From SIAJ01 sp963773845 (GTDB lineage Bacteria > Planctomycetota > Planctomycetia > Gemmatales > Gemmataceae), in assembly GCA_963773845.1 (NCBI GenBank), contig CAVZCU010000009.1, positions 186,001 through 250,000 on the forward strand: a DNA stretch of 64,000 bases, in the 5' to 3' direction. Numbering within the stretch: position 1 is the first letter of the stretch; each line of letters begins with the position of its first letter. The notes beneath the pieces were generated by a model. It did not search any database. It saw only the letters and a program-made list of their open reading frames with translations, and was not told the origin of the DNA. Shown in pieces: positions 55,720 through 63,685 of this stretch. Position numbers and translations under genes: made by a program.

Positions 55720-55782
55720 CGGACTTCCTCCGGAAAAGTTGGGTTAATTCAGAAATAATAAACTCGTTTTGAGAGCGGTGGA
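55720..55782. repeat. Degenerate copy of the GGAAAAGTTGG repeat
   Basis: CCGGAAAAGTTGGGTTAATT and, after a short gap, CTCGTTTTGAGAGCGGTGG reproduce the order and approximate spacing of the motif at 37211-37255. It lies between the uncharacterised gene and the SDR gene end. Possibly the end of a decayed mobile element; two degenerate copies are not proof. Confidence 0.4.
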
Positions 55783-55825
55783 ATACTCTTGGCTGGGTGA
55801 ATATTGGCCTCCGCGGCCTGATTCC

Positions 55826-56626
55826 CTAAAAGTCCCCCTTGTCGCGATTGGACCACCACGGCAGAGCAAGACCGCCTTCGATTTCGAGCGTGGTGCCGTT
55901 GATGTAGTCGCTGCGGGGATCGACCAGGAACAGGGCGGCGTGGGCGATTTCTTCCGAGAGTGCCAGACGGCCGGCTGGAAGCTTGGCGCCGGCGGCCTTG
56001 ATAGTTTCCTCGGTGAAGAACTTGCGTTCGCCGGGCGTATCCGTCCAGCCGGGGTAGAGAATGTTGACCCTGATGTGATGACTGAGCAGTTCCACCGCTG
56101 CCGTGCGCGCCATTTGATCCAGGCCCGCCTTGGCTATGTTGTACGCCATCGCATTCGGGAACGCGATCTTGCCGTGCGGCGAAGACGTGATGACAATCGC
56201 CCCGCCGCGGTTTTGCTTGATCATCTGATTGGTACAGGCACGCAAGCAGTAATAGGCGCCGAAAAGCGATACCTCGATCGTCTTGCGGAAGCCGGCGATG
56301 TTGGCAGTGTGAAACGGCTCGCGGTCGCTATAGACAGCCGATGAAAGAAAGATGTCCACGCCGCCGAGTTCCTTGACCATCTTGGCGATCATTGCCTCGA
56401 CGGCGGATTGATCGGAGACATCGGCCTGCAATAGCAGCGCCTTACGGCCGAGTTTTTCGATCTCCGCGGCGGCGGATTCGGCCGGTCCATGTTGCCGGCC
56501 ATAGCAGAGTGCCACATCGGCGCCAGCCTGGCCGAACGCGATTGCACAGGCGCGGCCGATGCCGCTCGAGGCCCCAGTGATGAGGGCCACTTTGCCAGTC
56601 AGATCGGGGCCAGGAACGTGCGTCAT
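55826..56626 (-). CDS. Short-chain dehydrogenase/reductase
   Basis: A 266-residue classical SDR. The cofactor site is ALITGASSGIGRACAIAFGQ (TGxxxGxG near residue 18). The catalytic set includes IVITSSPHGKIAF (Ser) and AMAYNIAKAGLD (YxxxK). C-terminal RSDYINGTTLEIEGGLAL is the usual final strand. The ADVALCYGR after strand 2 leaves NADP(H) or NAD(H) open. Substrate unknown. The ATG at 56626 is used since the frame upstream is antisense-free but lacks family sequence. It follows the FHA gene by 70 bases on the same strand and may be co-transcribed. Confidence 0.9.
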   Translation of the reverse strand: MTHVPGPDLTGKVALITGASSGIGRACAIAFGQAGADVALCYGRQHGPAESAAAEIEKLGRKALLLQADVSDQSAVEAMIAKMVKELGGVDIFLSSAVYSDREPFHTANIAGFRKTIEVSLFGAYYCLRACTNQMIKQNRGGAIVITSSPHGKIAFPNAMAYNIAKAGLDQMARTAAVELLSHHIRVNILYPGWTDTPGERKFFTEETIKAAGAKLPAGRLALSEEIAHAALFLVDPRSDYINGTTLEIEGGLALPWWSNRDKGDF

Positions 56627-56696
56627 CGCTGGGACCTCGGCAAAAGAAAAGGCCGGCCCGAATCGGCCGGCCCCGAACGCGGGTGGTCCGTTCGGA

Positions 56697-57119
56697 TCAA
56701 TCGTCGTCATCGTCGTCGTCGAGCCGCCGCTTGGCCAGTCCGGCCTTTTCCAGAAGCGACTGGCTGAACACATCTTCATCCTCGCTCAGGACCGCCTCGA
56801 TCGCGGCTTCCCCGGCGGAGGTCAGGTTGTACTGAATCGTATACTTGCGCTTGGCGATGGCCACTTCGTCGCCCGGCCGAAGGGCCCGCGTGAGGACTCG
56901 TTGGCCGTTGACCTTGATCCCATTAGTGCTGCCCAGGTCACGGATTTGCCAGTAGCCCGCATCCTTGTACGACAACTCGCAGTGAAGGCCGGATATATTG
57001 GGGAATTTCAAACTAATGTCGCACGATTCTCGACGACCAATGCTCAGCGTGCCGCGTCGCAAGGGAATCGGGTCGCCGCCGCCGACCGGAACCAGTTCCC
57101 CGACAAAGTCTGTGGCCAT
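56697..57119 (-). CDS. FHA-domain protein with aspartate-rich tail
   Basis: A 140-residue cytoplasmic protein. The FHA core contains LSIGRRESCDISLKFPNISG and ELSYKDAGYWQIRDLGSTNG with the conserved Gly-Arg, Ser, His (LHC) and Asn that bind phosphothreonine, followed by IKVNGQRVLTRALRPGDEVA. The C-terminus is a helix ending in seven aspartates (RRLDDDDDDD). It is likely to read out Ser/Thr kinase activity, and three such kinases are encoded in this window, although not next to it. Neighbours are serS upstream and an SDR downstream, with gaps of 115 and 70 bases. Confidence 0.88.
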   Translation of the reverse strand: MATDFVGELVPVGGGDPIPLRRGTLSIGRRESCDISLKFPNISGLHCELSYKDAGYWQIRDLGSTNGIKVNGQRVLTRALRPGDEVAIAKRKYTIQYNLTSAGEAAIEAVLSEDEDVFSQSLLEKAGLAKRRLDDDDDDD

Positions 57120-57234
57120 GCCGGATCCTCAAATGAAGATATGAGAACGATGCACCCCCGCAAAGCGGGAACAAGAATAGGGGATTATACCAGCGCGGAA
57201 AGTGTCCTGCGCTGGCCCGTAAGCGACCAGTATT

Positions 57235-58548
57235 TCATCTCTTGATCACTTCTTTCCCAATCCACGGGCGCAATACTTCCGGAATTGCGACCGATCCGTC
57301 GGCCTGCTGGTAATTCTCCAGGATCGCGACCAGCGCGCGGGTAACGGCAACTGCGGTGCCGTTCAACGTGTATACGACGCGAGTACCCTTTTGACCCGCT
57401 ACTTTGGTGCGTATGTTCAGCCTGCGGGCTTGGAAGTCCGTACAGTTGGATGTGCTGGTGACTTCGCCGTACTCCCCTTTAGGTTGGCCTGTTGCCTTGT
57501 CCACTTCGCCGCGACCGGGCATCCAGGCTTCGAGGTCGTATTTGCGATATGCGGGTCCGCCGAGGTCGCCGGTACAGGTGTCGAGCACGTGATACGCCAA
57601 TCCGAGCCCCTGGAAGATTTCTTCCTCGATTGCAAGGATTTCGAGATGCAGCGCTTCGCTCTGCTCCGGTGTGCAGAAGCCGAACATCTCGACCTTCGTG
57701 AATTGGTGAACCCGATACAACCCCTTGGTATCGCGACCCGGGGCGCCGGCCTCGGTGCGGAAGCAATGCGACAGGCCAACGAACTTTTTGGGCAAGGTCG
57801 CTTCGTCGAGGATTTTGTCGCGCATCATTCCCCCAAGAGTGATCTCCGCAGTGGCGATCAAGCATAAGTCGGCATCGGCAATCGTGTAGACTTGCCGTGT
57901 CTCCGGGTTCGGATCGCGGGGCATGAAGCCAATGCCCTCGAGCACATCGACGCGGGCGAGGTCGGGCGTGATGATCGGCGTATAGCCGCGCCCAACCAGT
58001 TTCTGCATCGCATACTGGATGAGAGCTAGTTCCAGTAGCGCCGCTTCGTTCTTGAGGAAGTAGAACTTCTGGCCCGTTACGGACGCACCGGCTTCAAAGT
58101 CCACCAGATCAAGAGCCTCGGCCAGCGCCACGTGATCCTTGGGCACAAAGTCAAACTTCCGGGGCTCGCCCACGCGGCGGATCACCTTGTTGTCGGCAGG
58201 TGTACTGCCAACCGGGGCGTCCGGATGCGTCATGTTCGGAATGGTCATGAGCGCCGCGTGCAAATCGGCCTCGATCTTCTTCACCTCCGCTTCCATCGCG
58301 GTCTTGCGTTCGCGCAGCGATTTGCCTTCGGCCTTCAACGCCTCCTTCTTTGCCGCGTCCTTCTCTGGCCCGATCAGCTTCGACACCTCGTTCGCGCGCT
58401 GCTGAATGGCCTGGGTGTCGTTGATGAGCTTTCGTCGCAAGTCATCCAACTCCACCACACGATCGACCTGGGCGTTGGCCGCCAGGCGGTTCTTGCTGTT
58501 GGCTCTTACGGCTTCGAGATTCTCGCGGATAAATGCGGCATCGAGCAT
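57235..58548 (-). CDS. serS: Seryl-tRNA synthetase
   Basis: A 437-residue class II synthetase that charges tRNA-Ser and tRNA-Sec. The N-terminal coiled-coil arm runs from MLDAAFIRENLEAVRANSKN through LRERKTAMEAEVKKIEADLH. Motif 2 is seen in CFRTEAGAPGRDTKGLYRVH and QFTKVEMFGFCTPEQSEALH; motif 3 in YGEVTSTSNCTDFQARRLNI with GTRVVYTLNGTAVAVTRALV. Length matches the family. The ATG at 58548 is used because MLDAAFIREN is the conserved start. The frame is intact. It lies downstream of the tiny-gene cluster, 62 bases after its last stop, and upstream of the FHA gene. Confidence 0.95.
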   Translation of the reverse strand: MLDAAFIRENLEAVRANSKNRLAANAQVDRVVELDDLRRKLINDTQAIQQRANEVSKLIGPEKDAAKKEALKAEGKSLRERKTAMEAEVKKIEADLHAALMTIPNMTHPDAPVGSTPADNKVIRRVGEPRKFDFVPKDHVALAEALDLVDFEAGASVTGQKFYFLKNEAALLELALIQYAMQKLVGRGYTPIITPDLARVDVLEGIGFMPRDPNPETRQVYTIADADLCLIATAEITLGGMMRDKILDEATLPKKFVGLSHCFRTEAGAPGRDTKGLYRVHQFTKVEMFGFCTPEQSEALHLEILAIEEEIFQGLGLAYHVLDTCTGDLGGPAYRKYDLEAWMPGRGEVDKATGQPKGEYGEVTSTSNCTDFQARRLNIRTKVAGQKGTRVVYTLNGTAVAVTRALVAILENYQQADGSVAIPEVLRPWIGKEVIKR

Positions 58549-58610
58549 GGGGAATTCGTGAGTTTGGGAGATTCGCTTTGCAGAGATGATAGGAGCCAAG
58601 GTCGATGGGT

Positions 58611-58829
58611 TCACCGTTCATCCGACGCGGCAAACGAGAACCAGTCGCCGGTGAGATGGTGCAACTCGTATCGGGCGTCCCCAAATGGAGAGCCCTCGGC
58701 GTTCGGCCGATACGCGAAGCCGAACGAGTCGTGCAGTCCGCTTTGTGTGCGAACATAGATTCCGCCGCGGTAATCCGTTCCCCACTGGTCGATCCAATAG
58801 GGCTCGAGATCGGCATTTAGCGGCGTCAC
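58611..58829 (-). CDS. Tiny protein 6 of a small-gene cluster
   Basis: A 72-residue soluble protein starting at a GTG that overlaps the TGA of the preceding gene (GTGA). It reads ADLEPYWIDQWGTDYRGGIY, RTQSGLHDSFGFAYRPNAEG and DARYELHHLTGDWFSFAASD, aromatic-rich and plausibly a small beta domain. No family recognised. It is the last gene of the cluster before serS. The stop-start overlap and protein-like composition make it likely to be real. Confidence 0.6.
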   Translation of the reverse strand: MTPLNADLEPYWIDQWGTDYRGGIYVRTQSGLHDSFGFAYRPNAEGSPFGDARYELHHLTGDWFSFAASDER

Positions 58830-59164
58830 CGCATGATCGCCCGCGGGGGTGCTTGATCGAGCAACGCTTCAAATTTCGATTGATATTGGCGAAACACAAG
58901 AGTTCGAGGCGTGTAGGTGACCAACAGGATCGGCGTAATGATGAGTGAGAGCAACGTAATCGAGACCGAAAGTCGCTGGGGCCGCCGACTTGCTCGTCTG
59001 GCGGCAACGACATGCCAGAGAACAACGGCGATCGCGAAGAACGCATAGATCGCCCCAACGATGACGGCTGTGCGCGGCGGAATCTGCTCCTGCATGCCGG
59101 GAAAGACGCTCAGTGCAAGCAAGACGACGGACAGGACAAAAGTGAATAAGCCAGTGAACCACAT
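58826..59164 (-). CDS. Tiny protein 5: four-helix-type membrane protein
   Basis: A 112-residue protein with three hydrophobic helices: LFTFVLSVVLLALSVFPGM, AVIVGAIYAFFAIAVVLWHV and LSVSITLLSLIITPILLVTY. The C-terminal 25 residues are soluble (QYQSKFEALLDQAPPRAIMR). It starts three bases after the stop of the zinc-ribbon-like gene. No family is recognised. Probably an inner-membrane protein whose partners are encoded by its neighbours. Confidence 0.65.
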   Translation of the reverse strand: MWFTGLFTFVLSVVLLALSVFPGMQEQIPPRTAVIVGAIYAFFAIAVVLWHVVAARRASRRPQRLSVSITLLSLIITPILLVTYTPRTLVFRQYQSKFEALLDQAPPRAIMR

Positions 59165-59167
59165 GAT

Positions 59168-59350
59168 TTATTCGGGATCCCCCGGATGACAGCGATCGCC
59201 CTCGCAACAATGACTGATGCCCGTGCCACCGCACCGTGGACAGGGTATCGGAGGCGCGGACATTGCCTGGGACTCGTCGCGCACCGGCCGATGAGTTCGT
59301 TCCTCCGACTCAATCAGCATGCCGAATCCTTCGCAGAGGTCACAGATCAT
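59168..59350 (-). CDS. Tiny protein 4: cysteine-rich, DnaJ-type zinc-finger-like
   Basis: A 60-residue protein with seven cysteines: ICDLCEGFGM at the start, PCPRCGGTGISHCCEGDRCH near the end. The CxxCxGxG-like spacing matches one half of the DnaJ cysteine-rich zinc-finger repeat, so it may bind one zinc ion. The first 11 bases overlap the end of the preceding gene. A small metal-binding microprotein of unknown role. Confidence 0.6.
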   Translation of the reverse strand: MICDLCEGFGMLIESEERTHRPVRDESQAMSAPPIPCPRCGGTGISHCCEGDRCHPGDPE

Positions 59351-59513
59351 CCAGCAGTTTATCCAATTCGGGCGGCCTGTTTCGCGAGCGTCTCCAGATC
59401 AGGATAGGCATCAGGCACAAAAGGAGGATGCCGATAACCAGGATCAGAAGAGCAATTGCAGTGGATGACTTGAGCACGGTGCCTGGCCCCCGGCGGTCCG
59501 TGTGAATGTCCAT
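59340..59513 (-). CDS. Tiny protein 3: single-pass membrane microprotein
   Basis: A 57-residue frame missed by length filters. It reads MDIHTDRRGPGTVLKSSTAI, then a hydrophobic helix LLILVIGILLLCLMPILIW and a basic RRSRNRPPELDKLLDDL. The positively charged flank after the helix predicts N-out, C-in orientation. It begins 6 bases after the stop of the preceding gene and overlaps the start of the next by 11 bases, the signature of coupled translation. Confidence 0.55.
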   Translation of the reverse strand: MDIHTDRRGPGTVLKSSTAIALLILVIGILLLCLMPILIWRRSRNRPPELDKLLDDL

Positions 59514-59519
59514 GAGGAT

Positions 59520-59813
59520 TCAACCTGATTGTCCCGTTGCCGATACCAGCGCATCGTCCACGGTTGACAGGTACGGATATGGGGAGTCCGGGAACCGTTC
59601 CAGGTAAGTTCGCAGAACGAATCGTACAAGCTTTATGTCATCGTCGGTTAATGGGCGAGTGAGCAGTGGCGGAATCACCTCAAGCGTGTTTGCCAATTCT
59701 TGGATTCTTTGCGCTGCTTCCGGGAGAACAAGTCGCGACTGAATTTCAGTTAGCCCCCAAGTCAACACCTGACACAGTCGTAGCCTCAGCACGACGTGAT
59801 TTTCGTCGCTCAT
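59520..59813 (-). CDS. Tiny protein 2 of a small-gene cluster
   Basis: A 97-residue soluble protein. A strong AGGAGG lies five bases before the ATG at 59813, and it contains the preceding gene's stop codon (TAG of GTAGGAGG), so translation is coupled. The sequence is helical and acidic-neutral: VVLRLRLCQVLTWGLTEIQS, EAAQRIQELANTLEVIPPLL and DDIKLVRFVLRTYLERFPDS. No family is recognised. Confidence 0.6.
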   Translation of the reverse strand: MSDENHVVLRLRLCQVLTWGLTEIQSRLVLPEAAQRIQELANTLEVIPPLLTRPLTDDDIKLVRFVLRTYLERFPDSPYPYLSTVDDALVSATGQSG

Positions 59814-59822
59814 CACGTCCTC

Positions 59823-60118
59823 CTACGTCAGGGCGACCGAGCGGATACGTGTATAGTACCGCGCCTGGTGTGCCGGCAGTGGTGAAACTTCGATAGGCGG
59901 GGGCTCCGTGCCAAGGACCTGTGTGGGCTGCTCGGTGTAAACGATGTAACGATAGTCGCGGGGAACTGAGGATTTCGGGGAGTAGAGATCATCAAAAGGC
60001 AGACGACAATGAACCGGCTGTTTGCCGCGCTCGAGTATTACCGCCGGAATGTCCGCCTTTCCCGCCCGGATTGCGGCGAGGATCTCCGGACGCCGGATTC
60101 AATCCGACAAATGGGCAT
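59823..60118 (-). CDS. Tiny protein 1, probably frameshifted near 60095
   Basis: A frame of about 88 codons without a start codon runs to TAG at 59823: EILAAIRAGKADIPAVILER, CRLPFDDLYSPKSSVPRDYR and YIVYTEQPTQVLGTEPPPIE. An ATG at 60118 in another frame (MPICRIESG), 15 bases after the gltA stop, could supply the start if one base is skipped near 60095. The protein-like sequence and the stop embedded in the next gene's ribosome binding site support it as a real gene. No family recognised. Confidence 0.5.
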
Positions 60119-60133
60119 TGGAATTCCGTTTGC

Positions 60134-61282
60134 TTAAGGCCGCTTCTCCAGCGGCACGTACGGCACATCGTGCTTGCCCACGTAGATTTGCTCCGGTCGG
60201 TAGATGCGGTTGCCTTGCAGTTGTTCGTGCCAGTGCGCCAGCCAGCCGGCTACACGGGCCACGGCGAAGATGGGAGTGAAGAGATCGGTTTCAATGCCGA
60301 GCGACGAATAGACGACGCCGCTGAAGAAATCGACGTTGGGATAGACCCCCTTGGGGCCATAAATCGCAGCGGATTGCCGTTCCAGCTCGAGAGCGACTTC
60401 GTATTTCGGCGGCCGACTGGTCTCGGCGAAGACGTGCTCGGCGAGTTCCTGCAATACCGTGGCCCGCGGGTCCTTCACCTTGTAGACGCGATGGCCCATG
60501 CCCATGACCTTGAATGATGGATTCGCCGCCCGATGGGAATCGAGCCACGGCTTCACATTCGGCACGGCGCCGATCTCATTGAGCTGTTCCAGGACCTCTT
60601 CATTTGCCCCGCCGTGTAATGGGCCCGACAAGCTGCCGATCGCCGCCGAGATGGTTGCATATGGATTCGCCAGGCTCGATCCCGCGACCCGAGCTGTGAA
60701 GGTGCTGGCATTGAATCCATGCTCGGCGTGCAAGATCAAGCAGGCGTCGATGACTTTGCGAACCGAAGGCGATGGCTCGCGGCCGAACAGCATGTAATAG
60801 AAGTTGCCAGCGTGATCGAGATCGGGATGCGGTTCGAGAGGCAGTTCGCCACGCCGAAGCCGGGCAAACGCGGCGACCAACGTCGGCATGCTCGCAATCA
60901 GCCGAAGCGTGGCCTCCCAGTTTGAGGCTGCGTTCGCCACATCGCGAGCCGGGTAGAACATACCAAGCGCCGCCACCGTCGCTTGCAGAGCATCCATCGG
61001 GTGGCCGGCCGCCGGAAAGGTCTTGATCGCTTCGATCAACTTGTAGTGAATCTTTCGCCGCTGCCGCAATTCGTGATGGAAGTCCGCAAGTTGCCGCTGG
61101 GTAGGGAGTTCACCCTTGAGCAAAAGCCAAGACGTTTCCTCGAACGAGCTTTCCTTGGCCAGTTGTTCAACGGGAATGCCGCGATAAGACAGAAGGGCCC
61201 TTTTGCCGTCGATGATGCTGATCGCGGACTTTGCGACCGGCACATCGGCCAGGCCCGCGGGGATTTCCGGCTGAATGCTCAT
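60134..61282 (-). CDS. gltA: Citrate (or 2-methylcitrate) synthase
   Basis: A 382-residue enzyme condensing acetyl-CoA with oxaloacetate, the entry step of the TCA cycle. Catalytic elements are LHAEHGFNASTFTARVAGSS (first His), GPLHGGANEEVLEQLNEIG, MGMGHRVYKVKDPRATVLQ (second His) and PNVDFFSGVVYSSLGIETDL (Asp). The length and opening (AISIIDGKRALLSYRGIPVE) fit the short dimeric type I form. The frame is intact. It is followed, on the same strand, by six tiny genes and then serS. Methylcitrate synthase cannot be excluded from sequence. Confidence 0.92.
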   Translation of the reverse strand: MSIQPEIPAGLADVPVAKSAISIIDGKRALLSYRGIPVEQLAKESSFEETSWLLLKGELPTQRQLADFHHELRQRRKIHYKLIEAIKTFPAAGHPMDALQATVAALGMFYPARDVANAASNWEATLRLIASMPTLVAAFARLRRGELPLEPHPDLDHAGNFYYMLFGREPSPSVRKVIDACLILHAEHGFNASTFTARVAGSSLANPYATISAAIGSLSGPLHGGANEEVLEQLNEIGAVPNVKPWLDSHRAANPSFKVMGMGHRVYKVKDPRATVLQELAEHVFAETSRPPKYEVALELERQSAAIYGPKGVYPNVDFFSGVVYSSLGIETDLFTPIFAVARVAGWLAHWHEQLQGNRIYRPEQIYVGKHDVPYVPLEKRP

Positions 61283-61517
61283 GGGAGTCTCAAAAATTGC
61301 GGAGCCCGGGTGGGAAGCGACGCTGGCCGCATAGGTTGAGTTATGGCCGATTTACGGTGATGGCCAGTCGTTCAAATCCGGCTTCTTCGCAACGTCCGAT
61401 ATTAGATCGGCATTCGACCTCGTTCGTTCATCGATATTCGAGAAACCCGTTCTGTTCGGCGGATCGGCCGCGACTAAGATCGTAGAGAGATGAACTCGCC
61501 TCCGTCCAGAGCCAATC

Positions 61518-62165
61518 ATGCTTGTCGACCGGCTCGTCCGGCTATTGTTGCCTCGCCAGGGGTATTTCTTCACGTTGCTCGAAGAGATCGCCGACCAAAT
61601 CACCGCGGCTGCGGATATCTTTGTCGAACTCCGAGAAGTCGTAGGCCACAAACAAATCGAAATTATCGCGGCCCGGCTGAAAGAAATTGAAAAATCGGCC
61701 GATGGCATGGAGCGTCAACTTCACCGGGAACTCGACCGGACGTTCGTCACGCCAATCGATCGCGAGGATCTCGCGCTCCTTTCGAAAGTGTTGGACGACG
61801 TCGTCGATGGAATGGAGCACACCGCCACGTTCGCGGGTCTCTACCAGTTTGAACGATTGTCCGACGCGATGCGCGAGCAAGTCCGGCTGGCCGCCGCCGC
61901 GGCGCGCGAATTGGCAGGCGCCGTTCGTGTCCTTCGCCGGCTCGGTGATCCAGAGGCCGGCCATGCGGCCGCCCTCGCCATTCACACGCTCGAAAGCGAG
62001 GCGGACACGGTTTATCGCAAAGCGGTCGCGGCGCTCTTCACCGACAGTCTGTCTCCCGCGGAACTCGTTCGGCAAAAGGACATGTTGTCGACGCTGGAAG
62101 ATGTCATCGACGAATGCGAAGACGCGATGGATGTGATCCGCTCGGTCGTGGTGAAGAATGGCTAG
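61518..62165 (+). CDS. DUF47 / PhoU-like accessory protein of phosphate transport
   Basis: A 215-residue cytoplasmic helical-bundle protein. Opening YFFTLLEEIADQITAAADIF is the DUF47 start; EIEKSADGMERQLHRELDRT and RTFVTPIDREDLALLSKVLD with VLDDVVDGMEHTATFAGLYQ are conserved PhoU-like segments (metal-binding E/D-xxx-D pattern). It ends eight bases inside the start of the Pit-type transporter gene, the standard two-gene arrangement, and probably modulates that transporter. Divergent from gltA. Confidence 0.9.
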   Translation: MLVDRLVRLLLPRQGYFFTLLEEIADQITAAADIFVELREVVGHKQIEIIAARLKEIEKSADGMERQLHRELDRTFVTPIDREDLALLSKVLDDVVDGMEHTATFAGLYQFERLSDAMREQVRLAAAAARELAGAVRVLRRLGDPEAGHAAALAIHTLESEADTVYRKAVAALFTDSLSPAELVRQKDMLSTLEDVIDECEDAMDVIRSVVVKNG

Positions 62166-63192
62166 TACATTCCTCATTCTCATCGTCGTGGTCGCTCTCG
62201 CTCTGGCGTTCGACTACGTGAACGGGTTCCACGACACGGCAAACGCCGTCGCGACAGTGGTATCCACCGGTGTCCTGCCGCCACGGACCGCCGTCCTACT
62301 CGCAGCGGGTTGCAATTTCATTGGGGCATTCCTCTCGCTCAAGGTCGCCCAGACGATCGGCGAGGGTATTGCGGACCCGGCTTCAGTGACGCAGGTCGTT
62401 GTCGTAGCCGCCCTGGTCGGTGCGATCGTCTGGAACCTCTTGACCTGGTACTATGGGATTCCGTCCAGCTCTTCACATGCCCTCATCGGCGGACTCATCG
62501 GCGCGGTTTGGTGCCACCGAATCTATCACGGCGACCCCGGAGGCGATGCCCTCCGCGAATTGCTCACCTCTGTCGGCGTGGTCAAAACACTCAAAGCACT
62601 GGTTCTGTCACCACTGGCCGGCTTGGTTTGTGGCTTCGTCCTGATGGTAATCTTGACGTGGATTGTATTGCCGTTGCGACCGGCTACCGTGAATCGTGGG
62701 TTCCGCGTTTTGCAACTCGCGTCGTCTGGATTCATGGCCATCGCTCACGGCACGAATGATGCGCAAAAGGCGATGGGAATCATTTTCATGTCCCTGGGCG
62801 CCTACGCGGCTGCTCACGGCGAGACTCCTGTTTCAACGGTGCCGACCTGGGTGATTGTCAGTTGTGCGACGGCAATGGCCCTCGGAACGGCAGCCGGCGG
62901 CTGGCGGATCATGAAGACGATGGGTCACAAGATCATCAAACTTCGGCCAATTAATGGCTTCGCGGCAGAGACGGCGGCCGCGACGACGATTCTGGTCGCT
63001 GCCCACCTGGGAGCGCCAGTGAGCACGACGCACGTAATCGCATCGAGTATTCTGGGCGTCGGATCGTCGAAGCGGTTTTCGGCGGTGCGCTGGGGCGTCG
63101 CCCGAAGCATGGTGATCGCCTGGATCTTGACGATCCCAGTTTCGGCGGCAATCGCGGCTATGATTTATTTCGGCCTGCACCTAATCGTGTAG
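62158..63192 (+). CDS. pit: Inorganic phosphate transporter, Pit family
   Basis: A 344-residue membrane protein with about ten helices. The two inverted halves have the family signatures FDYVNGFHDTANAVATVVST and FMAIAHGTNDAQKAMGIIFM, each with the conserved G-x-N/H-D. Later GAPVSTTHVIASSILGVGSS is also diagnostic. Low-affinity phosphate (probably metal-phosphate) symport. The first bases overlap the DUF47 gene, indicating coupled expression. The frame is intact. Confidence 0.93.
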   Translation: MASTFLILIVVVALALAFDYVNGFHDTANAVATVVSTGVLPPRTAVLLAAGCNFIGAFLSLKVAQTIGEGIADPASVTQVVVVAALVGAIVWNLLTWYYGIPSSSSHALIGGLIGAVWCHRIYHGDPGGDALRELLTSVGVVKTLKALVLSPLAGLVCGFVLMVILTWIVLPLRPATVNRGFRVLQLASSGFMAIAHGTNDAQKAMGIIFMSLGAYAAAHGETPVSTVPTWVIVSCATAMALGTAAGGWRIMKTMGHKIIKLRPINGFAAETAAATTILVAAHLGAPVSTTHVIASSILGVGSSKRFSAVRWGVARSMVIAWILTIPVSAAIAAMIYFGLHLIV

Positions 63193-63199
63193 GGCTCGG

Positions 63200-63685
63200 C
63201 TAAGTCGGCAAGAGCTGCGCAATCATCTCCGCTGCCGCCGGATATGTCGCTGCCAATTCTTGGCGATCGCCGGCGACATAATCCGCATAGTCGAAGCCCG
63301 GCGCCATCGTGGCGCCGAGCAACGCGAATTTGCCACCGTCGATGAGCATGCTCCCCTGCCAGACACCACCAGGCACGACGAGCTGCGGAACGTGCCCGGC
63401 TTGCAGATTGGCGCCGAGCGTCAGCGTTCGCGTCGAGCCGTTCGGCCAGAGCTGCAGCATTTGCACCGGATCACCCATGTAGAAGTGGAAGACCTCGTCG
63501 CCGGGCAGTCGATGCAAAGCCGAGACGGTTTTCGGTGTTAGCAGATAATAGATCGCGGTGGCAACCGATCGAACCGCCCCGTCGCGTTGCACGGTCCCGG
63601 TCGATCGATAGGTCTCGCGAAAATATCCGCCCTCGACCGGGTGCGGCTGGAGTTGAAGCCGTTCGATGACCTCTTCGGCAGTCAT
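63200..63685 (-). CDS. DUF985 cupin protein
   Basis: A 161-residue single-domain cupin. The opening AEEVIERLQLQPHPVEGGYF, then ALHRLPGDEVFHFYMGDPVQ (cupin motif 1) and LLGATMAPGFDYADYVAGDR (motif 2 region) match DUF985. The fold may bind a small ligand or metal; function is unknown. The ATG at 63685 overlaps the stop of the upstream methyltransferase gene (63682) by four bases. It is convergent with the Pit gene, seven bases between stops. Confidence 0.85.
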   Translation of the reverse strand: MTAEEVIERLQLQPHPVEGGYFRETYRSTGTVQRDGAVRSVATAIYYLLTPKTVSALHRLPGDEVFHFYMGDPVQMLQLWPNGSTRTLTLGANLQAGHVPQLVVPGGVWQGSMLIDGGKFALLGATMAPGFDYADYVAGDRQELAATYPAAAEMIAQLLPT

